DNA of 64,000 nt from Parascedosporium putredinis (lineage: Eukaryota; Ascomycota; Sordariomycetes; Microascales; Microascaceae), in the NCBI GenBank assembly GCA_949357655.1, contig CASHTG010000017.1:930001-994000 (forward strand), in the 5' to 3' direction. The notes below the pieces were generated by a model that saw only the letters and a list, made by a program, of their open reading frames with translations, had not been told where the DNA came from and ran no database searches. The position numbers and the translations under genes are program-made. Every line of letters starts with the position of its first letter. Position 1 is the first letter of the stretch. Shown here piece by piece: positions 1 to 11,574 of this stretch.

Positions 1-480
1 GCAACGACGTCGACGCAAGGGGCTCCTTGCTCCCGACGCTTTTCTGCCTACGTATCCACGCCCCCCTCCTTTCCATCCCTCCACCCGCTTGACTACTTGT
101 AGTCTATGCGAGGTAGGGTAAAAGCTTATGGAACCTCGGGAACCCATCATCGCCAGTTGATTGGGAAACGGAGACTTTGACGCCATCGCCTCCTCCCTCC
201 GATCCTGTGCCCCCAGGAAGGCGTGTCATTCCAGGCTAGCTCCTTGGAGTTGCGTGTCCCCCCGCCTCCCCCATGTTTCTGTCTTCTATATAAGACCATG
301 AAAGCCTCCCACCGTCTACTCTTTCTCGTCCCTACCAATTCCATCCACACACTCACAATCAACATCCGATTTTGTCACTTCTCGCGACTCACGCCTCTCA
401 GCAAGAACATACCTCCTTCGTTACACACCTGTCCATCGTTTCGCCTTTCGGAAAACAAGCCCTTAATCCTTCTACCCGCA
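1..480. other. Gene-free left edge and promoter of the small secreted protein gene
   Basis: I recognise no coding sequence here. The stretch is pyrimidine-rich from about 300 on, as expected for a fungal 5' leader, and carries a TATA-like element before the gene that starts at 484. Open frames on both strands lack any recognisable domain. Confidence 0.5.
287..294 (+). promoter_or_regulatory. TATA-like element (TATATAAG)
   Basis: The string TATATAAG lies about 190 bases before the ATG at 484 and is followed by a pyrimidine-rich leader. Position and sequence fit a core promoter TATA box for the small secreted protein. No transcript data support it, so this is inference from sequence and spacing. 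Confidence 0.45.
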
Positions 481-483
481 AAC

Positions 484-939
484 ATGAAGTTCACCTCCGT
501 CGTCGCTCTCACCCTCGCCGGTGTCGTCTCTGTCCGTCATCCATTCCCCTCAACATCTCCTTGAATGTTATAACCACTAACACCCGTATTCTCATAACAG
601 GCCCAAGACGCTAGCGATATCGGTAACGCTGTCACCAGCATCCTCGGAGACGTCACCTCTGCTGTCGGTGGAGTTACCTCCGTGGTCGCCTCCGGCTTCT
701 CCTCGGCCACCAATGCTATCGGTGGTGGTGATGATAGCACCGACTCGGCCGGGTCTACCACAACTGTAGCCACCACTACCGTTGAGTCTAGCGGTGCTGG
801 CGGTGCCGCCGCCACCAGCAGCGGTGCGGGCGCTTCCGGCTCCGGCGGCGCCGGCGGCGATAGCGGTGGCTCTTACAACACTGCTGCTCTTGGTCTTGGT
901 GCCCTCTTTGGCGGTGCCGCCCTCATGGTCAACCTCTAA
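484..939 (+). CDS. Small secreted Ser/Ala/Gly-rich protein, probably GPI-anchored
   Basis: Two exons, 484-531 and 601-939, joined across a 69-base intron with the unusual donor GTCCGT, a CACTAAC-like branch point and an ACAG acceptor. The product is about 128 residues. The first 16-17 residues (MKFTSVVALTLAGVVS, then A) are a classical signal peptide with likely cleavage before QDAS. The middle is rich in Ser, Thr, Gly and Ala (likely O-glycosylated), with short valine/serine repeats near residues 25-50. The last roughly 20 residues are hydrophobic (ALGLGALFGGAALMVNL), preceded by small residues suited to a GPI omega site. Splicing at 532 restores a clean signal peptide, which is why I chose this intron. 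It has no cysteine pattern or catalytic motif. Likely a cell-wall or plasma-membrane protein; no specific function can be assigned. Confidence 0.8.
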
Positions 940-1358
940 ACGGAACTGGCTTCTAGTCTTTAATTTATCGCCAAAATAGATATACGTCTTTATGTTTCAT
1001 ACATCCTTTGACCCTGAGGGTATAAGGGGTTTCCAACGCTACGCAAAATATGGCAAAAGCGAATACATTGCCGGGTTGGAGGCATAATCTTGGGTAATTG
1101 GTGCTTGGGTCGGGAACATGGAGATAGGCCTAATAGTTGAAATGAAATTCAAGCTCGCCTCATGGCCATGTTCACTCTTTTAAGATTTAAGCTGGAACTC
1201 ACCTTTTCTCCCTCGCCGTTGTTCAACTTGCCACCTTCGTGAATGTCACTTCCACCACTCTTCCCACAATCATTTTACTCAGGCGACTACCCACAACTGA
1301 AGCACTCTTGAATATTGCGTTCACAAATTCAAATCTATAAAAATGGTGGCGCAGAATA
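940..1358. other. Intergenic region between two 3' ends
   Basis: This AT-richer stretch lies between the 3' end of the small secreted protein gene (+) and the 3' end of the J-like gene (-). It probably holds both 3' UTRs. No coding sequence is recognised. Confidence 0.5.
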
Positions 1359-2386
1359 TCATGGTTGCTTGCGCCGGGTATCATTCCACATCTTATCAAT
1401 TGTCTGAAAGATCGCCGTGACGTTTCTCATCACCTCTTCGTCAACCTGCCCCCTAGGCGCTGCTGGATTTTGTCGGGGTGCCACCTCACTCTCTCATCTT
1501 TGAGCTTCTGGATGAATTCGCCTTCCTCGGCACCGTCCTCCCTCAAGCACCCCAGGTAAAAAGACCTAACGGCATCTTCACTCACGTCTTGTTCCGATCC
1601 TGACGCAGCCGGCCAGGGAACCGTACCGATGGTCCCATCCCACGCCGCCCATCGTTTCTGGTAATCGTCCCATCGTTGCTGCCAAGCCCGTTTCGCTCTC
1701 CTCTCCTCGCCTACAAACAGACTCTGCTCGATCTCTCGAGTTAATTTCCGCCTCTCCCTCTCCTGCTTTTGCTGCGCCTTTTGGCCTCTTCTCTCCTCGC
1801 GCGTTCCTCTAAAAGACCATCGTGTGTTTTTCCCACATCTTTTGGCGGACATAAGCAGCATACTCATCGTCCGTCATGCGCTCCAACTCTCCCTGTGGCC
1901 CATCTCTCTCGTTGGAATAGACGTGGATCGGCTGGCCGTACACCCCTTCCCAGTATGCCGCGCCCTCGTCATCCGCCATCGCATCAAAGAGGCTTTCGCG
2001 AAAGGCCGCTTCCGGGTCAAGGGGAGGCTCTTCATGAGGGTTGGGAGGAGTCGGTGACCGGCTCCGCCTTCGGCGCCGTCGTCGTCGACGATCATCATCG
2101 GCTTTATGATGTCGTGAAGACCGTCCATGGCCCCGATCACGGGACCGGTCGCGGGACCGGTCACGAGGCGATCTACGCCTTGAAGACCTATGGCCTGTGT
2201 CATCCTTCAGCCTTAGTCGTTTCCGCCTTGAGCGGTCCTTGACCTCGTCCTCAGATCTGGCGTACTTGGCCTCGTCTGCGCTAGGAGCGCCAGTGTCGCT
2301 TTTGAATCCTCGAGGGGTTTCGGTGGCTCTTGATTGATAGATGCAAGAATGTGTCGCCTTTTTGGTGAGTGGCCTCGTTCATCCAT
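1359..2386 (-). CDS. NFKBIL1/J-domain-like protein with Arg/Ser-rich N-terminal region
   Basis: Read from 2386 down to the stop at 1359-1361. After an Arg/Ser-rich, low-complexity part, the frame around 2050-1860 gives DPEAAFRESLFDAMADDEG and YWEGVYGQPIHVYSNERDG. A highly charged coiled-coil-like stretch follows (EERRAKRAWQQRWDDYQKRW), then AWDG and the J-like signature RWHPDKIQQRLGG. This order is typical of the fungal NF-kappa-B-inhibitor-like-1 family, whose roles are nuclear and poorly defined. The frame is broken several times. A base is missing near T5 at 1827-1831, near 1785-1800, and at C5 1449-1453; restoring the last gives a C-terminus ending in an ATIxxxIDK-type helix before TGA at 1359. 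The 5' part also needs a shift near 2290-2340, so the exact start (2386 or 2382) is uncertain. Family call is by recognised motifs; function is not established. Confidence 0.7.
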
Positions 2387-3304
2387 GGTCCCCGCGCCAG
2401 CTCATGAAGTATGATGTGTGAGAGGGGAGCTAAGCCTGCACCGTAGCCTTTGGTTTCTTTTCCTTTCTTTCTTTCTTTCTTTCTTTCTCTTATTGGGCGT
2501 GGAATATATGATGTAAAGCCACGCTAACCCCCATTCGAGTTTTTTGTTTTCAGAAAACGTAGGAGCCGTTTGAAGATGCTATCAACGATGTTTAGTTGAG
2601 ACCGATGAAAGAAGATGAAGTCATGTGTATTAGTCATCCGGGCATGAACCAATTCAACCTCGTCAGTACTCAGGCCACGGAAGAGACTTGTAAGCTAAGG
2701 CGAGACCAAGTGAGCAACTAAGCCTTTTGATCTTAGAGCTGGCCCAAGAGGAGACATTATCATTTTATCTTAGCAAGCTATATTTCCCTCTCGATTAATC
2801 ATAATTTCGCGACATAAATAGATTTTTCGGCTCCTGTAGGTTCGTTCGTTGTTGCAAGCCTTGGCATCTCAGGCCTCAAAGTTCTCTGTGTGGTCGAGAA
2901 GCGAGGATAAGCAGAGCAGTTCATCCCGTATTAGCCGATAAATCCCCATTCCACTTTATTCGCTGAGAATGATCCAGTGGATCCTGCTGTTGCCCCCAGA
3001 GGCCGGAGCTCTCCCAGCCCAAGCCAATTCCCCTTGCAAGGGTCGCGTTGGCGCATCGACTTGACATTTCGGACCCTGGAAAGCCTCAAATCGTGTCCTG
3101 TTTTCTCGGCCCTGCAGCCACGGCAATATTTTGCCCATCCACCCACTCTCGCCAACACCCCTCCTGGAAGTGAGCGGGTTTGCGCGTTTTCGTATCCTGG
3201 CTCTGAGTCTTCTATCTCAATCTTTTCGTAGTACCTTCTCTCCTTTTTTCAACTCCGTTTCTTTTGGTGTTGGAGCGCTCCCCACTAGGTGAGGCCCTCA
3301 AAAG
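2387..3304. other. Divergent intergenic region with a CTTT microsatellite
   Basis: This region lies between the start of the J-like gene (-) and the start of the ZIP transporter gene (+), so it should hold both promoters. The only structured element seen is a (TTTC)n run at about 2464-2489. A pyrimidine-rich leader precedes 3305. No gene is recognised. Confidence 0.5.
2464..2489. repeat. (TTTC)n microsatellite
   Basis: About six tandem copies of TTTC/CTTT lie 80-100 bases before the start of the minus-strand J-like gene. On that gene's coding strand the run is GAAA-rich. Confidence 0.85.
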
Positions 3305-4692
3305 ATGGGGAGCTTTCTACTTCTGCTCACGCTCTGCGTAAGTCCTCCTGTTTAATATACTTTGAGCATGTTTCCCCTTCTCCGTCTTCAGAAATGGCTA
3401 ACGTTTCCCGTGAATAGGTGGTGATGGCCGTAGCGTAAGAGTCAATCCACTATCCCCGAAAGCGCAATGCCGCTGGCTAACGTAGCATACCAACCAGCTC
3501 TTTTTCGCTGGCCTCGTACCTTTATCAATGTCGCTCACCCAATCGCAACTACGAACCGTGTCGAATATTGGCGTAGGAATACTGGTCGGAACATCCATGA
3601 TCGTGATCATTCCGGAGGGTGTCAATGCTTTGATCCCGCACCCAGCTGTGGGCCATTCTCACAGGGTAAGGGGGCTCGAGGTCGCCCTAGGAACTGCGGC
3701 CAGTTCCCCCTTGCCCTTGCCCTTCAAGGAGAGGTCGCTGCGATTCATGAGCATGTGAAGCCGCGCGACACGAGAGTCGATCGGTCCGACGAGGACGGGG
3801 ATGGTCACGAGAATGGACATGATCATTCACACGGCGATGAGGAAATCCCCGGGCCGGATGACTCGTTGGCTCCCCACCCGAACAACCTCACAGCGATCCT
3901 TTTGAACTTCCCACTTTCGGGATCGGATTCTCGATGATCCTCGGCTTCATCCTCATGTTCTTGATCGATAGGTTACCGAGCCATGCCGGAGCGAGGCAAC
4001 CGGCGCAACAGGCGCGAGAGATCCGCCTCGATAGCCTAGCCATCTCTCCTTCCGAACCCGATAACGAAGACGAGTCGGGCCCCTTTTGGGCCTTACGGGA
4101 TCATCTTCCAAGCAGTCAAAGAGCGCGGCAACAACCACCGGCCTCGTGATCCATGCCGCCGCCGACGGCATCGCGATGGGAGCCTCGTCTAGTACTTCTA
4201 ACACTCGGCTTGGCTTCATCATCTTCATCGCCATCATGGTTCACAAGGCACCAGCAGCCTTCGGTCTCACATCGGTCTTGCTCCGCCAAGGCCTATCTAA
4301 ACGGGCGGCTCGCGCCCACCTCCTCATTTTCAGTCTCGCGGCACCTGCAGGAGCAGTCGCCACTTGGTTCCTGATTGCTTTGTTGGGAGGCTCTAATTTG
4401 GAGGAGAGAATGGGCAATGGTGGACCGGCATGCTCCTCCTGTTCTCTGCCGGAACGTTTTTGTGAGTACATGTAGTCGCCTCGTCTGATTCACCTGGACC
4501 AGGGCTAACACTTCACAGATATGTTGCCATCCATGCCATGCAAGATGATGGCCACTCACATCACCTAGAGCCATCCGGTATGAACGGATACTCAGATGGT
4601 GCCCAGCACAAAGGACCAGAGATGCGCGATACCCTATCCATTGTCGGAGGCATGCTGCTTCCCTCCTAACCCATCTTGGCCATCAGCATTGA
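3305..4692 (+). CDS. ZIP-family zinc/manganese transporter, ZIP9/ATX2 type
   Basis: Five exons: 3305-3337, 3418-3434, 3498-3665, 3734-4461 and 4519-4692, with introns of 57-80 bases. The N-terminus MGSFLLLLTLC-VVMAVAS leads into FFAGLVPLSMSLTQSQLR. It continues with GVGILVGTSMIVIIPEG, a His/Asp/Gly-rich metal-binding loop (GHENGHDHSHGDEE, about 3795-3840), and helices GFSMILGFILMFLIDRLP. The two ZIP signatures are HAAADGIAMGA (about 4153) and IMVHKAPAAFGL (about 4230), closely like SLC39A9 and yeast Atx2, which act in the Golgi. The last exon reads FLYVAIHAMQDDGHSHH. Frame breaks at T5 3501-3505, C4 3872-3875, T4 4084-4087, G3 4412-4414 and near 4661-4666 are each cured by one added base; the last moves the stop from 4669 to TGA 4690-4692 and gives a C-terminus resembling the family's. 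Membrane protein, eight helices expected. Confidence 0.88.
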
Positions 4693-7600
4693 TATTTTCA
4701 ATGTGACATGAGATTTTCCATATAACCTCTTGTCTTAGTGGGGTCTTGTACTATAGCGGGCGTTTTGGAGCATTCCATCTTTTATTTCCGAGGGGGTTAG
4801 AGGTGCCCAAAGGGCTTACGTCTCAGTTATGGCACGAATCTGATGGGTTTACATGGATCACGATCACTGGAGAAAGGAAGGCTGATGTGTGACATTACGC
4901 ATATTTCAAAGTTCAAAAGTTGGAGAATATTAGTATCGAAGCTGTTTGATTTAGCTTGAGCATATACCAAACTTGTATTCTACGCTCCCTCTCTCAATAT
5001 GCCTCGTACGCCTCGGAAGAGGGTTTGTCTTGCTTCGAACATTGATCCATTGTCATTCACCTGTCGTTCAGACGGCCACCGATAACTGTATCAAAAGCCC
5101 GCAAACAAACCGCCCTGAACACCCAAATTTCAGACTGTGATCTGTCTTTTGGCAAATGGTTATAAAAAAAAAAAAAAGGGATGAGCGGTGCAAGTCAATT
5201 TATTCGAAATCTCCATGGACCCCCTGAGTTTAGCTCTGACGGTTTGGGAGGAACCGGCGAAGTGGCACATAAATTACTCCACGCACAAAACCGCAAAACC
5301 GCCGGGTTTCCAGAAGAAGGTTTGTGTTCGGGCGACTGGGAGATCTAATAGCTTCATGGATTGAGCTCATCCGTATTATTATCCTCAACAGTCGTAGCGA
5401 GTCACATTATCGCTGATGGACCGTTCGAGACCGCTGCGAGCTCCTGGCGTGGTACCCTACCCGAATTCGATCGGGACCGATCGGCGCGGACTTGGAGGCA
5501 AGGCGTGTCCCGACCCCTTAAACTTTACAGACGTTGAACATCAAGTGTAGGGTGGCGCATTATTTCCAGCGGACGCGACGATCAAGATTATGCGAACTTC
5601 ACAGGGACTCCATCCTGGCAGGCGTAAGCGGAGGTTGAAGGTGCAAGCAGTAGTGCATGGGAACATAAGGACTGAAGGGAAAAGGGGATGGGGGTGCTGC
5701 GGGGTGTGAGTTTGGCCTAATCCGAAACACGATGTGCACATGAGCAAAGCCGCACGATCTCTCAAGCTGCAGGTCGCTCGCTCGGTACTGTCGTATTGGA
5801 GTTCTTCTTCACGGGTGGGGAAGGGTCCCAAGCGCAAATGCAGGCAATAATATTTATCGACGATAAAAGACGATGTGCGCTCCAAATGCACCAAGTACTT
5901 GAGCATACCAAGGTAGTGCTCCCACATTTGACTCGTAGCCTGGCAAGGTGCGGATGGGGCTGTCAGGTCAATTGGATAGCGAGATTGGACAAAGGACATG
6001 TCTCTCCGAGAAGTGGGAGACATGGTGATCGAGCGCCAGCGGTGTGTATACACATGGAGCGTCAATGTCTTGCCGAGTCAAGCTGGGCGGATTAGATCGT
6101 TGCCTCTCAAGTATTTCATGCTCATCGGACTCTAGCATGGAGGTATTTGGTTTGGGGTTGGAGAGTCAGAATTCAACCATTTAATCAGCCTGGCACGCTG
6201 TCAAGCCCTGCTACGGACGTTTGTTCATTCACCTTGTGCATGACACTGATACTTTGGGCTATTAGAGCGCATGCCTTGTTTTGTGGATGTGGACTTGGGG
6301 GCAGGCTCAACCGTGTAAGCGCCCGCGAGGTTCCACGGGCGTCAATCCGGGAGCCACATCCGCATCTAGTGTGTGCGCAAGTATGTACCTGTGTGTGTGT
6401 GTGTGTGTGCGTGTGTGGAAATATGCGCGTATGGGTGTGTGTGCGGGTGTGCTTGTGGGTGTTTGTATACTATTGATGTGTGAAGGCGGAACTGATGGGG
6501 AAAGAGCATTGATGAGAGGAAGAAGAGGAACATTGAGCGAGGAAGGTGGAGGGGTAACGGCAGGACAAGCCCCAAATCCCTCGTGCAGACGCCGGCAGCA
6601 ATGGACCCAGTGATGCAACAACCGAAGATGACGGCGCTTTTGCAGACAGCGTTCGGTTATGCTGGCCAGCTCATGCTGATTGATTGATGTCTGTAAGGAT
6701 TTGAGATTCCTTTCGTCTCCGTCCTTGGTCATTTTCGCCCTGCCTCTCCACGAAGGCGGGTCAAAGTTCCACATTTTGAGACGATTGGTGTAGTTGAGCC
6801 CAAAGATCTGGGTGCTAGTCTGTGAGAATGGATGGGAAGGGCTTCCAGGCGCGGCGACCCAATTGATCTTCTTCAACGGGAAAATACCGAAAATACAGCA
6901 TCGAACTGAGTCTCCCCCATATTCGTAACTTGGCAGGACCCTGTTCGCGGATGCGTCTTTATGGTCTTGGAGTTTAAGAGTACAAGCATCAGCGCTTGAA
7001 GAAGGATCGGAGTTGCCTTTCTGGTGGAGGCGGGGAGTGGGTAGCCCACGGTGTTCTCCTCGCTTTACTTTTCCCTTTCCTTGTCATGGACAAAAGGGGC
7101 GGGGGAGGCCCCGCGGGATTGGCTCGACGTTCCAGGATGTTAATGGAAAGGTAAATCACAAGAATAGGACGGCACCATGCCCGATTCGCTCTCGTGATAC
7201 TCTTGAGTTGAAGAAGCCGAACCCGAAAAAGGGCTAAGTCGTTTAGCGGGGAAGAAGGAAGCAGGGCGGAGGCTCTGGTAGTTGTGGCTTCAACTCGCAT
7301 CCCGAAGCACTGAGCACTGGGTTCCTGTTTCTACTTGTGCTTGTCCGCTTCTCCCTTGGCTGTGATGGCCCTGACTTGTGCACGGAAGGGGGACGGCTGC
7401 CTCAACCCATGCAGGAAGGAGGGTGCACGTTGGCGACACAAAGTACCAAACATAACATTAACGGTTCATCCCCCACCAAGTCTCTGTTGTTTCTGGCCAG
7501 GTCCAGAGAATATGGATAGCCATGTCATTTCAGTGCCTTGAGAAGAACCGGAGTCCATTGTCGAACCCGTGGATCGAAATGAACATTATTGCAGTCGATC

Positions 7601-8229
7601 CAGGGGATTTGTGATTGAATGAGAGCCTGGGGGTCAAGTCACTTCAAATGAAAGGCATCAATGGGAGGCTGAACGGGGGAACGAGATAATGCTCTTTCCA
7701 AAGGGTCTCGGAGAGGTCGTCAACTACTTCGTATGTCGAGACTGGTTGGGTTTCATCCGTCAACTCTGAGCTGAGATTGTGTGTGCCCAAGTCCAAAGTG
7801 TTCCGAGGCCCAGCCCAGCCTCCGACGCGATTGACCTTGGATCTTCGCCACCTCCCTTTCCCCTGCTGTTTTACCCAGCGGGACTTCCTGCCACACTTCT
7901 TTCCGCCCTCTGTTGCAGGTAGAATTGGTCCGTTGTACATTGATCCAGCCAGCTCGTGCAGACGGTACAAACGCTTCAGTCTTGTCTGTACCTGAGCACC
8001 TGTTGAACGCTGAAGTGTACAAGTCTCAACTGGACCCATCCTGATCCATGATCAATCCCGGTCCCCACAGACAGCCAAAAGACAAAGACGCTGGATGACC
8101 CACGGTGCATAAGCCAACCATGAAGTGAGAATGGGCGCTGTCTACATCTCCAGTGGGAAACCAGCACCCATTTTGCCCTTTCCCTTGAATCAATCCCCAT
8201 TTCAGCCCAGCGGCGGCACCCTCTCCACG
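4693..8229. other. Long region without recognised genes
   Basis: About 3.5 kb with no recognisable protein on either strand; the open frames lack domains and have no plausible intron-exon structure. It contains an A14 run at 5164-5177 and a GT microsatellite at 6391-6417. The first few hundred bases presumably hold the 3' UTR of the transporter. Confidence 0.5.
6391..6417. repeat. (GT)n microsatellite
   Basis: An almost perfect GT dinucleotide run, interrupted once by GC, followed by further imperfect GTGTG tracts to about 6465. Minus-strand ORFs reading Thr-His repeats here are artefacts of the repeat. Confidence 0.9.
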
Positions 8230-9273
8230 CATTGAACCAGGTGCTCCACCACATTTTTTTCGTCCCTTTCGGAGAACCACCCCCCTCTCTCTTTTCTTCC
8301 TCTCTTCCTTGGCCACTTCAAATACAAAGTTTCAACCAGTCGGTCCATGTAGCCATCCTAAAAGCCAAACCAGACCTGCACGTCCGCATCCCACTTCGTG
8401 GCCTCCTTTTCATGGCCATGCCGCAGCGACAACGCACACGAAGACTTTTAACCCGCTGAAATGCTTTAGTTCCGTTTTGCGACATTCCTTGACGAGTAAT
8501 ACCCAACCGCCTCTTAACCAACTTAGCGCCGGGCCTTCCATCCGCCCTGTCATCTCCATCAGACCCCGACCGCCTACATCGCCTCTTGCCCGCCCGCCGC
8601 CACCATTCATTCAACTTTCTCCAACTACGCCCATCTCGGCTCTCGATCATTCACTCCCTTGGGATTTCGGCTTCGTCATCCCATTTCTGCACCGCTCCGC
8701 GAGTATTGTAGCTGCATATCATTTTGGAGACGTTCGTCCGCTGGTTGGCGCACCGTCCTGCCAAGAACCGTCGACCACTCGCTCTTCGCACCACTCCTCT
8801 CGAGACTCGTCCTCAATTGCCAGTCGTAAGGATAACTCTTCCGCCCCTGCACCGTCCTTCCTGGGCCATTAGTCTTTGCCTTCCCACACACTTCTCCTCC
8901 GAGAGGAGGATATCTTAATCCTTTTCTGCATCGCGCCTTTCTCTCTTCTCCTTTCGCTTCTTTGGCCCTGCTGCTGTGTCTCTTTGGGCGCTTGATCCCG
9001 TTTCACCCTGCTGTTTCTCCAACTTGAACCCATCGGATAGACTTGGTGCGGCTGACCTGATTTTGCCCTAGTTGTCGTTCATGGTAACCATCGTTGCTTC
9101 ACATCTATTCTTGCAGTCGACATTTTGATACGACCCTGAACGCTCCACAATCGCTCATCGACTCGATCCGACGACCCGTTTCCACTGCTAGCCTTTCGCC
9201 GAGGACTCGTCAACGGCTCTTTGTTCTTTTGAGCGGGGCCTCTCATATCCCCCTTCACTCCTTTTGGGGAACC
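8230..9273 (+). promoter_or_regulatory. Pyrimidine-rich leader/promoter of the F-box WD40 gene
   Basis: About 1 kb of strongly C/T-rich + strand DNA ends at the ATG at 9274. The asymmetry matches long 5' leaders of fungal regulatory genes. An open frame at 8309-8872 is low-complexity (Pro/Ser/Thr) and I do not regard it as a gene. Small upstream ORFs are possible but not resolved. Confidence 0.45.
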
Positions 9274-11574
9274 ATGGCTGGCTACCAACGCCCTATAAGT
9301 TTTTCGGAGCGCCGAGGAAGTGCCCTGGGTGAAGAGCTCAGCTTAAATACGACCACCATGGTGTTGAATTCCCGGCTCGATAAGGTCCCCCAACAACAAA
9401 GGCAGTTGCGAGGGCCGCCTACCCCAAGCATGACGACACCCGCTGCCGATTTCGACCAGCAGTTGACCGCTGGCTCCTCCCCTCCCCTACCCCCGCGGCA
9501 TCTCCCGGTCCCTCGCATCAGCAACCTGACTGGAGCGACGCAGCCGATGACGAGGACTTTTTCTTGCCAAAGTCCGCCAGCACTTCCAAAATTGCTCGGG
9601 ACCCCAGCGAACACGGCTCTTGGCCGACCTCTTGAATCAATGTACTAGCCAGCAGCTGAGCTTTGTGCATCAGTTCGTCAGTCCGTTGCTCAAGAAAGAT
9701 CCCTTCACAAGCCTGCCTGATGAACTCTGTCTCCGCGTAAGTGACGATTATCTCTCCCTGTACTTTTCAGCGCCTCTAACCCTTGACCGCCCACGCTAGA
9801 TTCTCTCCTTTATCGACGACCCCAAGGTCCTCGCCCGAGCCTCTCAGGTATCGCGCCGCTGGCGAGACCTCTTGAGTGATGATATGACTTGGAAAACCTT
9901 TGCGTGAAGCACGACTATGGGCGCAGGTTGTCCGATGTTTACCCCCATCACTGCCCCTTCGCCTACCCGGGTTACCATCAACTCTCTCCTTCACGCCGAA
10001 GTCGCCGACCGAGCCTCGAGCGCTTTCTCACGGTCCTTTAGCTCTTCTTCCACTGCCATGTCTGCGTCGCATAGCTTCGATGGCTCGCAGCCATCATCAC
10101 GCCCTAAGCCCAGGTCGTACAAGTCCCATTTCAAGCAAAGATATCTCGTCGAGGCGGCGTGGAGGTCTGGCGGAACCAGTGTCACCCGAAATATCACTCA
10201 GGAAGGCGGTGTGGTCACAAGCTTGCATCTCTCGCCCAAGTACATTATCGTCGCCCTTGATAACGCCCGGATACACGTCTTTGACACCGACGGTAACTCG
10301 CAGCGTACTCTCCAAGGCCATGTCATGGGCGTCTGGGCCATGGTACCCTGGGAGGATACTCTAGTTAGCGGTGGCTGCGATCGTGATGTGAGGGTATGGG
10401 ATCTAGTTACTGGGTAAGCCTTCCACGGCCACATATCACGCAACAAACGATTCGAGTTCGGTTTTGCGATGCTAACCAGTACATATAGTGCTTGTCTGTT
10501 CACGCTGCGTGGCCATACTTCGACCGTCCGGTGTCTAAAGATGTCGGATGCGAATACGGCAATCTCGGGCTCTCGCGATACCACGCTTCGAGTTTGGGAT
10601 ATCAGGACTGGCCTGTGCCGAAATGTTTTGGTTGGCCATCAGGCAAGCGTCCGATGCCTGGAGATCAAGGGCGATATCGTCGTCTCCGGGAGTTACGACA
10701 CCACCGCCAAGGTTTGGAGCATATCCGAGGGCAGGTGCCTGCAGACCCTTCAAGGTCACTTCAGCCAAATCTATGCCATCGCTTTCGACGGACGTAGGGT
10801 CGTGACAGGAAGTTTGGATACCCAGGTTCGAATCTGGGATCCTAATACAGCGTACGTTGCTATCAAACTACAAACACACGCCGATCCCTGTCGTTACTGT
10901 TACTAACATGAGAGTTTTCTGATAGTGAATGCCTTGCTATTCTACAGGGCCACACTTCCCTTGTGGGCCAGCTTCAGATGCGTGGCGACACCCTTGTAAC
11001 CGGAGGCTCAGACGGCTCAGTCCGCGTATGGTCACTAGAGAGGATGACGCCTATCCACCGACTCGCTGCCCACGATAACAGTGTGACGAGCCTTCAGTTT
11101 GACGACACACGAGTCGTCAGTGGCGGTAGCGATGGGCGAGTGAAGATTTGGGATCTCAAAACAGGCCACCTAGTCCGGGAGCTGGTTTCTCAAAGCGATG
11201 CCGTCTGGAGAGTTGCATTTGAGGACGAAAAGTGTGTGGCACTTGCGTTGAGGCAAAACCGCACTGTCATGGAGGTAAGTTGGTGGACAGCAAGACACCC
11301 TTGCAGCTAGCGACGAGAAATTAACGATGAGATTTAGGTCTGGAGTTTCTCACCGCCCGAGGAGATGCTTTATGACAGGCCCCTTTCGCTACTCCCACGT
11401 CCTCTTGACGATGTCCCGAACCGCCCGATGAGTGCACTACCTTTCGACTTCCGCAGGTCTCAGGATGGCCTCGCAGGCTCAAGTCGAGAGTCCCAGGATG
11501 TCGACATGAGCGATGCAGGGCCTTCTACAGCACCTCTTCAAGGTGGCAACAAAACCTTCTTCCACGACGACTAG
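9274..11574 (+). CDS. F-box/WD40-repeat protein, Cdc4/Fbw7/FWD-1-like SCF substrate adaptor
   Basis: Substrate-recognition subunit of an SCF ubiquitin ligase, by family. A low-complexity N-terminus (MAGYQRPISFSERRGS...) precedes QCTSQQLSFVHQFVSPLLKK and the F-box (DPFTSLPDELCLR/ILSFIDDPKVLARASQVSRRW, about 9700-9870). Seven to eight WD repeats follow from about 10190; visible blades end in VSGGCDRDVRVWD, ISGSRDTTLRVWD, VSGSYDTTAKVWS, TGSLDTQVRIWD, TGGSDGSVRVWS and SGGSDGRVKIWD. Introns: 9737-9799, 10414-10488, 10852-10925 and 11275-11337. The tail has Ser/Asp-rich sequence ending HDD-stop. Frame breaks sit at C5 9490-9494, near 9619-9640, at T3 9899-9901 (within TWKTxCVKHD) and between 9917 and 10010. 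The Neurospora FWD-1 and yeast Cdc4 families share this layout; which orthologue it is cannot be settled by eye. Confidence 0.88.

Noticed and set aside
5541..6065. Minus-strand ORF of 174 codons
   Set aside because: No recognisable domain, signal, helix pattern or splice structure; likely chance.
6307..6876. Minus-strand ORF of 189 codons with Thr-His repeats
   Set aside because: The repeat part is the GT microsatellite translated; the rest shows no domain.
8309..8872. Plus-strand ORF of 187 codons before the F-box gene
   Set aside because: Pro/Ser/Thr-rich low complexity arising from a C/T-rich leader; no family resemblance.
10825..10834. GGTTCGAATC, resembling a tRNA B-box
   Set aside because: It lies inside a conserved WD40 blade (QVRIWD) of the F-box gene, and no A-box or cloverleaf can be drawn around it.
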